A stretch of DNA of 30,660 bases from JACJVV01 sp964581515 (GTDB lineage: Archaea; Nanobdellota; Nanobdellia; Woesearchaeales; JACJVV01), in the NCBI GenBank assembly GCA_964581515.1, contig CAZOOV010000016.1, positions 1 through 30,660 of the forward strand. The letters are read 5' to 3'. The translations under genes and the position numbers were made by a program. The notes beneath the pieces were generated by a model. It was not told the origin of the DNA. It did no database searches and worked only from the letters and a program-made list of their open reading frames with translations. Each line of letters opens with the position of its first letter. Positions within the stretch are counted from its first letter, which is position 1. This document shows, piece by piece, positions 22,574 through 30,299 of this stretch.

Positions 22574-23692
22574 ATGGGAAGTTTTACTAAACTCGGATTA
22601 AAGAAAGACATTATTGAAGTTCTAGATAGATTGAAATTCAAAGAATCACTTGAAGTTCAGGATACAATCATCCCATTAGCAATCCAAGGAAAAAATATTG
22701 TCTTTACATCAAGGACAGGAAGTGGTAAAACACTTGCTTATCTGCTTGGCAATCTAGGAAAGATCAATAAAAAACTAGGAGTTCAGATGGTTGTTCTTGT
22801 ACCAACCAGAGAGCTTTGCATACAAGTAGGAAAAGAGATGAAGAAAGTCTGCGACCAACTAGACATTAATGTTGGAACACTATACGGTGGAAGAGAGATT
22901 GATGGAGACAGAAGAACAACATCAAAGAAAAATCAGATTATTGTTGGAACACCTGGAAGACTTATCCAACATATCAATAATAAGACTGTAAAAGTGGGTG
23001 AAGTCAAATATCTTGTCTATGATGAGAGCGATCAGATGCTTGATGATGGATTTTACGATGAATGCTCATACATGCTTAAGCGAGTCAGCAAGAATGTACA
23101 GATAATATTATCATCAGCTACACTTACATCAATGGTGAAAGATTTCATGAATAATGAGATAAGGGATTTTGAGTTATTAAATATTGGTCAACAAATCCCC
23201 AAACATATTGTGCAAGAGAAAATAAGATGTGAGATATCTGCAAAGAATGAATTGCTTTTAAAATTCTTTACAAAAAAGAAGTTTACACGTGCACTTATCT
23301 TTTGCAATACAAAAGATAGAACAGATACTATTTCTCAATTCTTAATTAATAATAAACTTAGAGCAAGAGGAATTAGTGGTGGTCTTAAACAAGATGAGAG
23401 AGATAATAATCTTAATTTATTCAAACAAGGCAAAGTTAATATTTTGGTTGCAACAGATGTTGCAGCAAGAGGACTCCATATTGAGAATGTAGATGTTGTC
23501 GTAAATTATGATATTCCAAGAAGGATTGAGTTCTATGTTCACAGGATTGGAAGGACAGGAAGAAGAGACAAAAAAGGTTACTCATTATCAATAGTATGTT
23601 CTGAAGATGTAGAAAGATTCAAAGCAATAGAATTCTTCTATGATCTGGATATGGATTTGCTGGATGATAATTTTGAGAAAGTGAAAAAATAA
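22574..23692 (+). CDS. DEAD-box family ATP-dependent RNA helicase
   Basis: 372 aa from the ATG at 22574. Motifs in order: Q-motif region (FKESLEVQDTIIPLAIQGKN), motif I SRTGSGKT, Ia PTRELCIQV, Ib TPGRL, motif II reading DESD instead of DEAD (VYDESDQMLDDGF), motif III SSAT, IV ALIFCNTKD, V VATDVAARGLHIE, VI HRIGRTGR. This is a minimal two-RecA-domain helicase with no C-terminal extension, so substrate choice may rely on a partner such as the zinc-ribbon protein next door (inference). Likely role: unwinding structured mRNA or rRNA. It has its own leaderless promoter. Confidence 0.94.
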   Translation: MGSFTKLGLKKDIIEVLDRLKFKESLEVQDTIIPLAIQGKNIVFTSRTGSGKTLAYLLGNLGKINKKLGVQMVVLVPTRELCIQVGKEMKKVCDQLDINVGTLYGGREIDGDRRTTSKKNQIIVGTPGRLIQHINNKTVKVGEVKYLVYDESDQMLDDGFYDECSYMLKRVSKNVQIILSSATLTSMVKDFMNNEIRDFELLNIGQQIPKHIVQEKIRCEISAKNELLLKFFTKKKFTRALIFCNTKDRTDTISQFLINNKLRARGISGGLKQDERDNNLNLFKQGKVNILVATDVAARGLHIENVDVVVNYDIPRRIEFYVHRIGRTGRRDKKGYSLSIVCSEDVERFKAIEFFYDLDMDLLDDNFEKVKK

Positions 23693-23792
23693 TCTCTAGT
23701 TCTAAGGAGTAAGTACCTATTTTCAAGTAGTAAACTACAGAAATACTTATAAATAGGAAACTTATCTTAAGATATAATTATAGAGGCTAAAC

Positions 23793-24893
23793 ATGTTAAA
23801 ATATATAGGAAAAGCAATAGGAACAGTTGCACTCGTTGCAATGCTAGCAGGATGTAGTAGAGGTCTTGGTTCTAAAAAAGATGTTGAACTCAAAGAACCT
23901 GTTGTAAAACCATTGCTAATCAACCAAACAAATAATGGTGATGACAAAGCTAAAGGCGCAAAGAAAAGAAAATTCGATGATTTCACAGGAGATGGTATCG
24001 AAGACATGATGGAAGTAAGAGATACTGTTGTTGTTGGTCAGGATTACAAAGGTTATGTATTTCCAGGTGTGAATAATGAAGGATATCTACAATTCTCACA
24101 AGAAGGAAGATTTGTAATGGATATCCCTACAAAAATGAGCTGGTTTTCTGCACAAACAAAAATAGATGCAGCTGATACTGGTGGGGATAAGCTTGCTGAT
24201 GTTATATTCTCAGAATACAGAGTGAGGATAGGAAGAAATACATTTAATGCAAAAATAGCTCTAAATCAAGGAGATGGAACATTCAAATATGCAAAATCAA
24301 AAATCCCAGGAAAAATGCCATTTAATATTGCATTTGAAAGAATTCTTTCTTCACTTATGGACGATCATAATACTACAGAAGACATTGATGATTATTTGAT
24401 ACAAGATTGGGCAGATTGCAATGGAGATGGAAGAGATGACTTCATGGCAATGTGGAAAACATCAATGGGACATCTAGATATAAGGATTGCATATAGTGCT
24501 CCTGTTTCAGATCCAAAAAGTGAAGTTGCTTTTGAGCCAGGAATCCAAAGAGTCTATCTGAAAAAATTCATGAGAAGAAGAAGCATCAGTGATGTTGATA
24601 CAGAAGATTTTACTGGTGATGGCATTACTGATATTGTCGTTTATCATAGAAGAGGCAGATGGGCAAAACTGCGTGCTGGATTTGCAAAAGGTTCTTTTGA
24701 AAATGGAAAATATGGCTTAGAGCCTCAACCAGATGAAGTAAAAGATGTACCTTCATACAATGCAATGGCTCTTCGTTTTGCACTTAAAAAGTTTGATTCA
24801 TATGATTCTACATTCGATGGAAAAGCTGATATCAATTTCATCCATAAAAGCAAAGGCAAACCACAAGTAGCAGTCTATGAAACAAAGAAATAA
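23793..24893 (+). CDS. FG-GAP/VCBS-type repeat lipoprotein
   Basis: 366 aa. The signal segment ends in lipobox AMLAGC (Cys21), followed by a flexible linker. The rest holds repeated calcium-binding motifs of the FG-GAP/VCBS kind: DFTGDGIEDMMEV (about 69-81), DTGGDKLADVIFSE, DCNGDGRDDFMAMW, DFTGDGITDIVVYHRRG and STFDGKADINFIH. These are spaced about 50-80 residues apart, as in a beta-propeller, although five units is fewer than the usual seven. It is probably displayed on the cell surface as a binding protein. A GAGG ribosome site is 6-9 nt before the ATG, with a TTATAAAT box further upstream (about 23747-23755), so it has a short leader. Confidence 0.82.
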   Translation: MLKYIGKAIGTVALVAMLAGCSRGLGSKKDVELKEPVVKPLLINQTNNGDDKAKGAKKRKFDDFTGDGIEDMMEVRDTVVVGQDYKGYVFPGVNNEGYLQFSQEGRFVMDIPTKMSWFSAQTKIDAADTGGDKLADVIFSEYRVRIGRNTFNAKIALNQGDGTFKYAKSKIPGKMPFNIAFERILSSLMDDHNTTEDIDDYLIQDWADCNGDGRDDFMAMWKTSMGHLDIRIAYSAPVSDPKSEVAFEPGIQRVYLKKFMRRRSISDVDTEDFTGDGITDIVVYHRRGRWAKLRAGFAKGSFENGKYGLEPQPDEVKDVPSYNAMALRFALKKFDSYDSTFDGKADINFIHKSKGKPQVAVYETKK

Positions 24894-24978
24894 TTATTTG
24901 TTATTTTATTCTAATTAAATACTCAATTTAAGCATTAAACGCAATTGTTATATATCTAGACACACATTTTAGTTAGTT

Positions 24979-25545
24979 ATGAATAGATGTCAATGGGTTG
25001 ATCTGAATAATCAAGAGTATATTGATTATCATGATAAGGATTGGGGAGTCCCTGTACATGATGATAGACTTCTTTTTGAGATGCTGATACTGGAAGGAGC
25101 ACAAGCCGGACTTTCATGGAGCACGATTCTTAAGAAGCGCAAAAATTATAGAAAAGCGTTTGATAATTTTAATTATAAGAAGATTGCAAAATATGACAAA
25201 AGAAAAATTAATTCTCTAATGAAAGATGAAGGCATTATCAGAAATAAGCTTAAAATAAATTCTGCTGTACAAAACGCAAAGGCAATGATTGATATTGTAA
25301 AAGATTTTGGTTCTTTTGAGGACTACATTTGGTCTTTTGTCGGCAATAAGCCAATACAGAATTCTTTCAAGAAGATGAAGGATCTCCCTGCAAAGACAGA
25401 ACTTTCAGAGAGAATATCAAATGATCTCAAGAAGAGAGGGATGAATTTTGTCGGACCTACCATAATATATGCGTTCATGCAAGCAGTGGGGATGGTAAAT
25501 GACCATCAGACAGATTGCTTTAGATATAAACAAGTGAAAATGTAA
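24979..25545 (+). CDS. tag: DNA-3-methyladenine glycosylase I
   Basis: 188 aa, normal for Tag. It removes 3-methyladenine from alkylated DNA as the first step of base excision repair. Visible: MNRCQWVD with zinc-ligand Cys4, YHDKDWGVPVHDDRLLFEMLILEGAQAGLSW (His18 zinc ligand, catalytic Glu and Trp region), FNYKKIAKYDK, GFSFD-type helices, and the closing NDHQTDCFRY with the other His and Cys ligands. All expected zinc ligands are present. It stands alone, with an AT-rich promoter (ttatatat near 24946). Confidence 0.95.
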   Translation: MNRCQWVDLNNQEYIDYHDKDWGVPVHDDRLLFEMLILEGAQAGLSWSTILKKRKNYRKAFDNFNYKKIAKYDKRKINSLMKDEGIIRNKLKINSAVQNAKAMIDIVKDFGSFEDYIWSFVGNKPIQNSFKKMKDLPAKTELSERISNDLKKRGMNFVGPTIIYAFMQAVGMVNDHQTDCFRYKQVKM

Positions 25546-25561
25546 TTCTTTCTTCAAAAGA

Positions 25562-25569
25562 TTTATATA
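25562..25569 (+). promoter_or_regulatory. Box A of the microprotein gene
   Basis: TTTATATA, 24-31 nt before the ATG at 25593. Confidence 0.55.
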
Positions 25570-25592
25570 GAGGCAATAGCAGTTAGTTTAAT

Positions 25593-25730
25593 ATGGCATT
25601 TGCAGATATAATGGAAAAACTCAGTGCAATAGATACTAAGTATTACATATATGGTGGAATAGTTTTATGTGTATTAATAGTAAGCTGGGTATTCATAAGA
25701 AGAAAAGGAAAAGATAAGGAAGAAGAATAA
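25593..25730 (+). CDS. 45-aa single-helix membrane microprotein
   Basis: Short frame MAFADIMEKLSAIDTKYYIYG, then a hydrophobic helix (GGIVLCVLIVSWVFI, about residues 21-35), a basic RRKGK and an acidic KEEE end. The positive-inside rule puts the C-terminus in the cytoplasm. It has a well-placed box A and a start codon at the standard leaderless distance, so it is probably a real gene. Function unknown. Confidence 0.65.
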   Translation: MAFADIMEKLSAIDTKYYIYGGIVLCVLIVSWVFIRRKGKDKEEE

Positions 25731-25744
25731 TTTTATATTTTATC

Positions 25745-26281
25745 TTAATTAACTCTTTTTAGATTTCTTTCTTCAGGCTTCAAGGTAGTAACTCTGACTT
25801 TCCTTTTTCTAATCATAATCATCTCTTCTTCCACTTCAGTGATTCTTACAGAACCTGGTGGTAAATTCTCTTGATTATCATCAATCAATTGACCGCTTAG
25901 CGCTTCCATAATCTCTCGTTGTTCTGGAGTAAGCTCTTTTTGAGGCTGTGTATGCATCAGTTCACCATCTGGACTGGGTGGAAGAACTTCCATAACCTCA
26001 TTTCTAACTGCTGGAAGATTTTCTGTCTTAGATTTCTTGACTTCTGAATCTTTCAAAACATCTGAAATATGATAATTAATCTCTCTAGGAAGACTAGAAT
26101 ATCCATTAGAACTATCACCAATATATTGAATATTACCTGGAGCTAAATTCTGTTCGCCAGTATAAATCGCACTATGAGAATATGAAATAGGACTTGGACC
26201 ATGACTGTTAAGAGTAGGAGTATAACTCACCGTAACATAATTTGCACAACCACTATCATAATTACATCCTGGACACGCCAT
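25745..26281 (-). CDS. Unknown protein, Cys-rich start and charged C-terminus
   Basis: 178 aa. It opens with MACPGCNYDSGC (three Cys, possibly a small metal site). A Ser/Tyr/Pro-rich low-complexity part follows to about residue 70, then a Glu/Pro-rich helical stretch (KELTPEQREIMEALSGQL, about 115-132). It ends in a strand-like ITEVEEEMIMIRKRKVRVTTL. No transmembrane helix or signal peptide. I do not recognise a family. Real-gene evidence: minus-strand TTTATAAA (26305-26312) exactly 24-31 nt before the ATG, and an uninterrupted frame. Confidence 0.65.
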   Translation of the reverse strand: MACPGCNYDSGCANYVTVSYTPTLNSHGPSPISYSHSAIYTGEQNLAPGNIQYIGDSSNGYSSLPREINYHISDVLKDSEVKKSKTENLPAVRNEVMEVLPPSPDGELMHTQPQKELTPEQREIMEALSGQLIDDNQENLPPGSVRITEVEEEMIMIRKRKVRVTTLKPEERNLKRVN

Positions 26282-26326
26282 ATTAGTTAAGTCTAGACTC
26301 CCTCTTTATAAAACTTTCGTTTGTTA

Positions 26327-27223
26327 CTATTTAGAAGTAGTTATATTCTGTTCTGATAGTTTGTATAGGCCAATAGCTACCATTCCTAACTCATCGTATC
26401 CTTGGATCTTATCAAGCCATCTTTGAGGAATTGAGCTAAAACCATACCAAGCACCTGCAATTGCTCCGCATACTGCACCAGTTGTATCAGCATCACCACC
26501 CAAATTGACCACTTTCATAAGAGTCCTTTCAAATGTTCCAGTAGTGTTAAGACAACTAAAAGCAGCAGTCATAGTATCAAGAACATATCCACTTGGTGAA
26601 TCAATTCCTTGATGTGCAGTCACTATCCCTGCAAACTCATTGTAATAAGATCCTGTCATGACATTTTCTATGCTGGGTTTGTATTCTTGTCCGTTTACTA
26701 ATGAATTTATTAGCCTATTGATTAAAGAACTTCCTTTTGTGCATAAAGGATTTGCATGTGTAATTGCAGAATCAAGTTCTGAATAAGTAGTAATAAGTTC
26801 ATGATTATTGAATGCAAGACCAATAGGTGCACAACGCATTATGCTTCCGTTTCCTGCTGCAGGAGCTGGCATTCCAGAATGCAATGGCGATACACCTTTA
26901 TCTAAATTATTTAATGCTTCCCTTGTTGTGTTTCCTATATCTGGAGGATCTGAATGCATCCAATCAAGATATCTTTTTGCTACATCTTCAATTACAAAAC
27001 TTTGATTATCTATGATAGAATGTGCAAGCGCTAATGTTAATTGAGTGTCATCCGTGAATTCTCCGGGTTTTAGATGAAGCCATCCGCCACCAATAATATC
27101 TTTAAGAACGCCATATTTCTCCTTGATTTCTTCTTTTTTCATGAATTCAAGAGTTGCGCCTAGAGCGTCGCCAATTGCAAGACCGAAGATGCACCCTTTT
27201 ATCCTGTCAAGCTTGTCTGCCAT
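26327..27223 (-). CDS. ADP-ribosylglycohydrolase family protein (DraG/ARH-like)
   Basis: 298 aa. Family motifs: GCIFGLAIGDALGATLEF (start), PGEFTDDTQLTLALAHSI (metal-binding Thr-Asp-Asp), NGSIMRCAPIGLAF (about 124-137), HANPLC, and NLGGDADTTGAVCGAIAGAWYG (about 241-262, second dinuclear-metal Asp cluster). All metal ligands look intact, so it should remove ADP-ribose from protein or another acceptor. No ADP-ribosyltransferase is visible nearby, so its substrate is open. It starts 36 bp after the radical SAM gene on the same strand and may be cotranscribed. Confidence 0.93.
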   Translation of the reverse strand: MADKLDRIKGCIFGLAIGDALGATLEFMKKEEIKEKYGVLKDIIGGGWLHLKPGEFTDDTQLTLALAHSIIDNQSFVIEDVAKRYLDWMHSDPPDIGNTTREALNNLDKGVSPLHSGMPAPAAGNGSIMRCAPIGLAFNNHELITTYSELDSAITHANPLCTKGSSLINRLINSLVNGQEYKPSIENVMTGSYYNEFAGIVTAHQGIDSPSGYVLDTMTAAFSCLNTTGTFERTLMKVVNLGGDADTTGAVCGAIAGAWYGFSSIPQRWLDKIQGYDELGMVAIGLYKLSEQNITTSK

Positions 27224-27259
27224 GATAGATGAAAGTGGTTAGGTTATTAAAAATGTTTC

Positions 27260-28336
27260 TTAAAACTCACACAGCATCTTCTGTCTTTTGCCGTCTACTT
27301 CAATAAAAGGTTTTGCTCGTTTTATCCAACCGCCAAAGTTGTGCAACTGTGAATAAGAAGTGATTTTTTCTTTTGTGAAAAGAATCTTCTTTGCAGTATC
27401 AGGACCTATTCCTGGAACACGTATCAGTTCTTCATATGTGCAATCATTTATGTCGATAGGCTTATCGAAGTTCACTTTTGCCATTGCGAGTTTAGGATCT
27501 TCTTTAGGAAGCATACCATCTGCCATAATAAGATTGAATTCTTTAACCTTGAAATTATATGCACGCAATAAGAAGTCAACATTGTAAAGGTGATTCTGTC
27601 TTAAGAGTGAACCTGGCTTTTCATTTTCCATAGGTGTTCCATGTACTGGTCTGAATGCAGAATAATAAATCCTTTTCAGATTGAAAGTTTTATATTCCCA
27701 GCCGACCATCTTCAGGACATCCTTGTCTGTTGCCATATTATTTATCATCATCTGCGTTGTCTGATTTACATTCAGTTTTGCAAGCCAAGACTGCCTTCTA
27801 AGAATATCTGTCTTATAATCTTTTACAGTCGATAATTCTGAGAGAACAGAACTATTTGGAGCTTCAATATTGATACTCATCCTATTTGCATACTGAGATG
27901 CTTCTTTAATAAGATGATAAGAAGTGCCTGGCAGAACTTTGAAATGCACATAACCTCTGAAATGTTTCCTGACTAATTTGACTGCATCAATCATCTTCTC
28001 AGTTGCCTTATCTGCATCACCTGCAACACCTGAACTAAGAAAGAGACCGTTGACATCCAAAGTCTTCTGGACATGAGTGAATACTTTATCTAATTCGTCA
28101 GGAGTATAACTAGCTTTCTTGTTTTTGCAATTAGTGCTGTTCTGGCAGTATTTACAATCATGTGAACAAGAATTATCCATCAGAGTCTTGAGCATCTTAC
28201 AATCTTTGAGTTCAGACTGTGCGTGATAAAGACCGCCAAGACTATTTTGTACTTTTACTTCACAAGCCTTAGGACCACAACTGTCATAACGACCAGCATC
28301 ACCTAAGATTCTTGCTTTTTGTAAGATATCCATCAT
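27260..28336 (-). CDS. Radical SAM protein with helix-hairpin-helix end (putative DNA modification/repair, TIGR03916-like)
   Basis: 358 aa. The [4Fe-4S] motif CSHDCKYC (Cys57, Cys61, Cys64; CxxxCxxC) comes after an N-terminal Cys-containing lead (YDSCGPKAC). A radical SAM barrel follows (GLFLSSGVAGDADK; YVHFKVLPGTS; MSINIEAPNSS; IYYSAFRPV). A helix-hairpin-helix closes the protein (CTYEELIRVPGIGPDTAKKIL, about 298-318), then KPFIEVDGKRQ. This arrangement is the putative DNA modification/repair radical SAM family, whose chemistry is not proven. In many genomes it is paired with a second repair-type gene; none is adjacent here. Two ATGs in a row (28336, 28333). Two small frames lie just upstream on the same strand. 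Confidence 0.9.
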   Translation of the reverse strand: MMDILQKARILGDAGRYDSCGPKACEVKVQNSLGGLYHAQSELKDCKMLKTLMDNSCSHDCKYCQNSTNCKNKKASYTPDELDKVFTHVQKTLDVNGLFLSSGVAGDADKATEKMIDAVKLVRKHFRGYVHFKVLPGTSYHLIKEASQYANRMSINIEAPNSSVLSELSTVKDYKTDILRRQSWLAKLNVNQTTQMMINNMATDKDVLKMVGWEYKTFNLKRIYYSAFRPVHGTPMENEKPGSLLRQNHLYNVDFLLRAYNFKVKEFNLIMADGMLPKEDPKLAMAKVNFDKPIDINDCTYEELIRVPGIGPDTAKKILFTKEKITSYSQLHNFGGWIKRAKPFIEVDGKRQKMLCEF

Positions 28337-28359
28337 TAGAGATTAATAAAATGACAGGA

Positions 28360-28479
28360 TTATAATTCCCATCCCCTAAGATTGCCTACTGTAGAAACAC
28401 GCGTCTCTTGGCATTTATGGAATCTGCCATCTTCTTCTACTTTTATATTCTTATCCCACATTGTTATTTCCCCAAACAT
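28360..28479 (-). CDS. 39-aa small protein upstream of the radical SAM gene
   Basis: Frame MFGEITMWDKNIKVEEDGRF, continuing HKCQETRVSTVGNLRGWEL to a TAA at 28360-28362. A consensus ribosome site AGGTGAT sits 7 nt before the ATG (minus strand). The frame ends 23 bp before the radical SAM start and begins 32 bp after the stop of another small frame, so it fits an operon. Too short for domain recognition. It could be a partner peptide, or a chance frame. Confidence 0.5.
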   Translation of the reverse strand: MFGEITMWDKNIKVEEDGRFHKCQETRVSTVGNLRGWEL

Positions 28480-28511
28480 TTGCGAATCACCTTCTTTATT
28501 TTATTATTATC

Positions 28512-28685
28512 TTATCCATATCTTATTTTGATATCGTTAATCTTATTGATGAAAATGGGTATAAGCCAATTGGTTCCAATTGTAACCATGCATGCAAAAA
28601 CAAATAATGCCTTAATCAGGCCAGAATTTATTGTTATTGCACTGCCATAAGTCTCAAGTTGCCAATATGGATTTATTCTCATCAT
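28512..28685 (-). CDS. 57-aa small membrane protein
   Basis: Frame from the ATG at 28685: MMRINPYWQLETYGSAITIN, then a hydrophobic helix (LIKALFVFACMVTIGTNWLIPIFI) and a short charged end. Box A-like TATTTAAA (minus strand, 28707-28714) is 22-29 nt upstream, the usual leaderless spacing. Longer versions begin at an ATG (28742) inside a palindrome or at a TTG (28772); these are less likely. It may be the degraded end of a longer membrane protein. Confidence 0.45.
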   Translation of the reverse strand: MMRINPYWQLETYGSAITINSGLIKALFVFACMVTIGTNWLIPIFINKINDIKIRYG

Positions 28686-28731
28686 GTATATTAGATTGAG
28701 CTTTTGCTTTAAATAGCCCACTTCAACATGT

Positions 28732-28789
28732 CCAGTGTCCATTGGACACTGGGTCTGGAATGATAATGACAATATCCAGTGACCAATGG
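28732..28789. repeat. 21-bp palindrome and a diverged copy
   Basis: 28732-28752 is a palindrome with 10-bp perfect arms (CCAGTGTCCA and TGGACACTGG) around one base. Its left part recurs as CCAGTGACCAATGG (28776-28789) against CCAGTGTCCATTGG (28732-28745), two mismatches in 14. The pair sits just upstream of the small frame at 28685 and 23 bp past the end of the 28812 gene. It may be a regulator site or a terminator hairpin. Confidence 0.5.
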
Positions 28790-28811
28790 TTAGAAAATAG
28801 ATAGAATCAGT

Positions 28812-29459
28812 TCAAATATACCTATGTGCTTTAGTATGATCTGCCTCATTTGCTTCAATAAATAAAGAAGCATATTCTATTGCAAGATCATCATTAGGGC
28901 ATTTATCCCCTCCATGCCTGAAAAGACCTATACCATACCTAACATCATCTATTGTGAATGGTTCTCCATATTCTTTGAGTCCATCATTTATCCTCATATG
29001 AAGAGCAGTGCATAAACTGGCATAATGGGGGATAGGATATCCCCACTCAGATGCAGCTGCCAGATAAGAGAATATGAAAGCGGGAAAAGGAATTTCCCTT
29101 TGTAAAAGCTCATTGCCTAAATATTGGTAGAACTTCAATTCTTCACGTTTTGCGTCGACATGGACTGTATTATGTGTCATTGTGAAAGAATAATGCTCTG
29201 CAAGATGACTATCATCATGGCCTTGATCTTTAAGCATGCTAAGCTCATGCATCACGTGATAATGAAGTCCAGTAATGAAAAAACTAGGGTCATTTTCCAT
29301 ATGCTCTGTAAGAAGTTCGCCAACATGTCTTGCACTGCTGTCTCCAGTTGGATGTATAAGACATTTTATGACAAAATCTAATGGAAACTGCTCCTGTAGC
29401 CGTTGGTACAAATCGTGACCTTTCAGAACTACCTCTTTTTTAATATCACCAGTAGCCAT
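28812..29459 (-). CDS. His-rich protein of unknown function
   Basis: 215 aa, soluble, no signal peptide. It is mostly helical, with His-rich segments at GLHYHVMHEL (about 64-73), HDDSHLAEHYSFTMTHNTVHVD (about 80-101), PHYASLCTALHMRIND and IGLFRHGGDKCPNDD. The many His, Asp and Glu residues on predicted helices would suit a metal-dependent enzyme, but I know no family with this order. A minus-strand TTTATATAA box (29488-29496) and a leader with AGGGTG support expression. Confidence 0.65.
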   Translation of the reverse strand: MATGDIKKEVVLKGHDLYQRLQEQFPLDFVIKCLIHPTGDSSARHVGELLTEHMENDPSFFITGLHYHVMHELSMLKDQGHDDSHLAEHYSFTMTHNTVHVDAKREELKFYQYLGNELLQREIPFPAFIFSYLAAASEWGYPIPHYASLCTALHMRINDGLKEYGEPFTIDDVRYGIGLFRHGGDKCPNDDLAIEYASLFIEANEADHTKAHRYI

Positions 29460-29582
29460 AACACACCCTATTTATTTCACCAAGAAGTTATATAAATATA
29501 TTTTCTGGAACAAAGTCATATATTTATGTATTAAATACTTAATTTATAGGTTAATGCAGGAATTTATAGTTAGAGGTTGATA

Positions 29583-29590
29583 TTTATAAA
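29583..29590 (+). promoter_or_regulatory. Box A of the gene at 29613
   Basis: TTTATAAA, 23-30 nt before the ATG at 29613. Confidence 0.55.
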
Positions 29591-29612
29591 CCAATCTTGA
29601 TTTCTGTTTTAT

Positions 29613-30203
29613 ATGGGGGAAAAATATAGAGGAGTAAGAACAGCAATCAGTATAATTCCACCTCAAGAAGTACAGGATTATCTACTTGGTAAGCTTATTG
29701 ACTTGACATTTGAATATGATAGTTTTCAGGCAGTAAGAAGACCCTTGACAATAACATTAAAATGGCCTTTCTTCACAAAAGATATTAGCCAATTAGAATC
29801 ATATGTGGCAGATCTAGCAGAACAGAGAGCTGGATTTCGAGTTGCTTATGATGGATATGGTTGGTTTGATGATAAAAAAGTGATATATGCAAATGTAGCT
29901 CCTTCTGAAGAGATAACTGGTTTACATGTAAAAGTACTCGATGATCTGAAGGAAGGATTTAATATTAAGAAAAAATCTTATGAAGGTGCTCAACAAGTAT
30001 TCCATACTACACTCATGAGAGGCGATGGTGAGATGGAAAATTCAGAGTTCGAAAGGGCAAAAAGAGAGGTTCAGGGATGGGACATGCCATATCAGAGTTT
30101 TATTGCAAATACAATAGCTCTTAGTGTATTCAAGAACAGAAAATGGAAAATTATTGGAGAATATAAGCTGCAACCAGCAAAATTCACACCTCCGAGTTAC
30201 TAA
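29613..30203 (+). CDS. 2H-phosphoesterase (2'-5' RNA ligase-like) protein with one catalytic motif changed
   Basis: 196 aa. It opens like LigT/2'-5' RNA ligase proteins (RTAISIIPPQEVQDYLLGKL). The second HxT motif is intact: VFHTTLMRGDG (His131, Thr133). Where the first should be, the sequence reads RRPLTITLKWPFF (about 42-54); family members have PH-x-TL-x-PF, so the first His is replaced (Thr46 by this alignment). Enzymes of the family use both His residues on 2',3'-cyclic phosphates of RNA or nucleotides. This copy may therefore be inactive or an RNA binder. Leaderless promoter. Confidence 0.75.
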   Translation: MGEKYRGVRTAISIIPPQEVQDYLLGKLIDLTFEYDSFQAVRRPLTITLKWPFFTKDISQLESYVADLAEQRAGFRVAYDGYGWFDDKKVIYANVAPSEEITGLHVKVLDDLKEGFNIKKKSYEGAQQVFHTTLMRGDGEMENSEFERAKREVQGWDMPYQSFIANTIALSVFKNRKWKIIGEYKLQPAKFTPPSY

Positions 30204-30253
30204 TAGACACAAGCAGGGAACAAAAATCAATTCTATAGTCGAGAACCAATATC

Positions 30254-30294
30254 TTTAAATAACTATTAACCCAAAAAAGGGATATTGCGAGGTG
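30254..30294 (+). promoter_or_regulatory. Promoter and ribosome site of the last gene
   Basis: Box A TTTAAATA (30254-30261) and ribosome site GAGGTG (30289-30294), 5 nt before the ATG at 30300. Unlike most genes here it has a leader and a strong ribosome site. Confidence 0.5.
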
Positions 30295-30299
30295 TTTTC

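Noticed and set aside
28408..28650. 80-aa hydrophobic frame on the plus strand
   Set aside because: It lies antisense to two small minus-strand frames that have better placed promoter or ribosome-site signals; its composition looks like a mirror of their AT-rich sequence.
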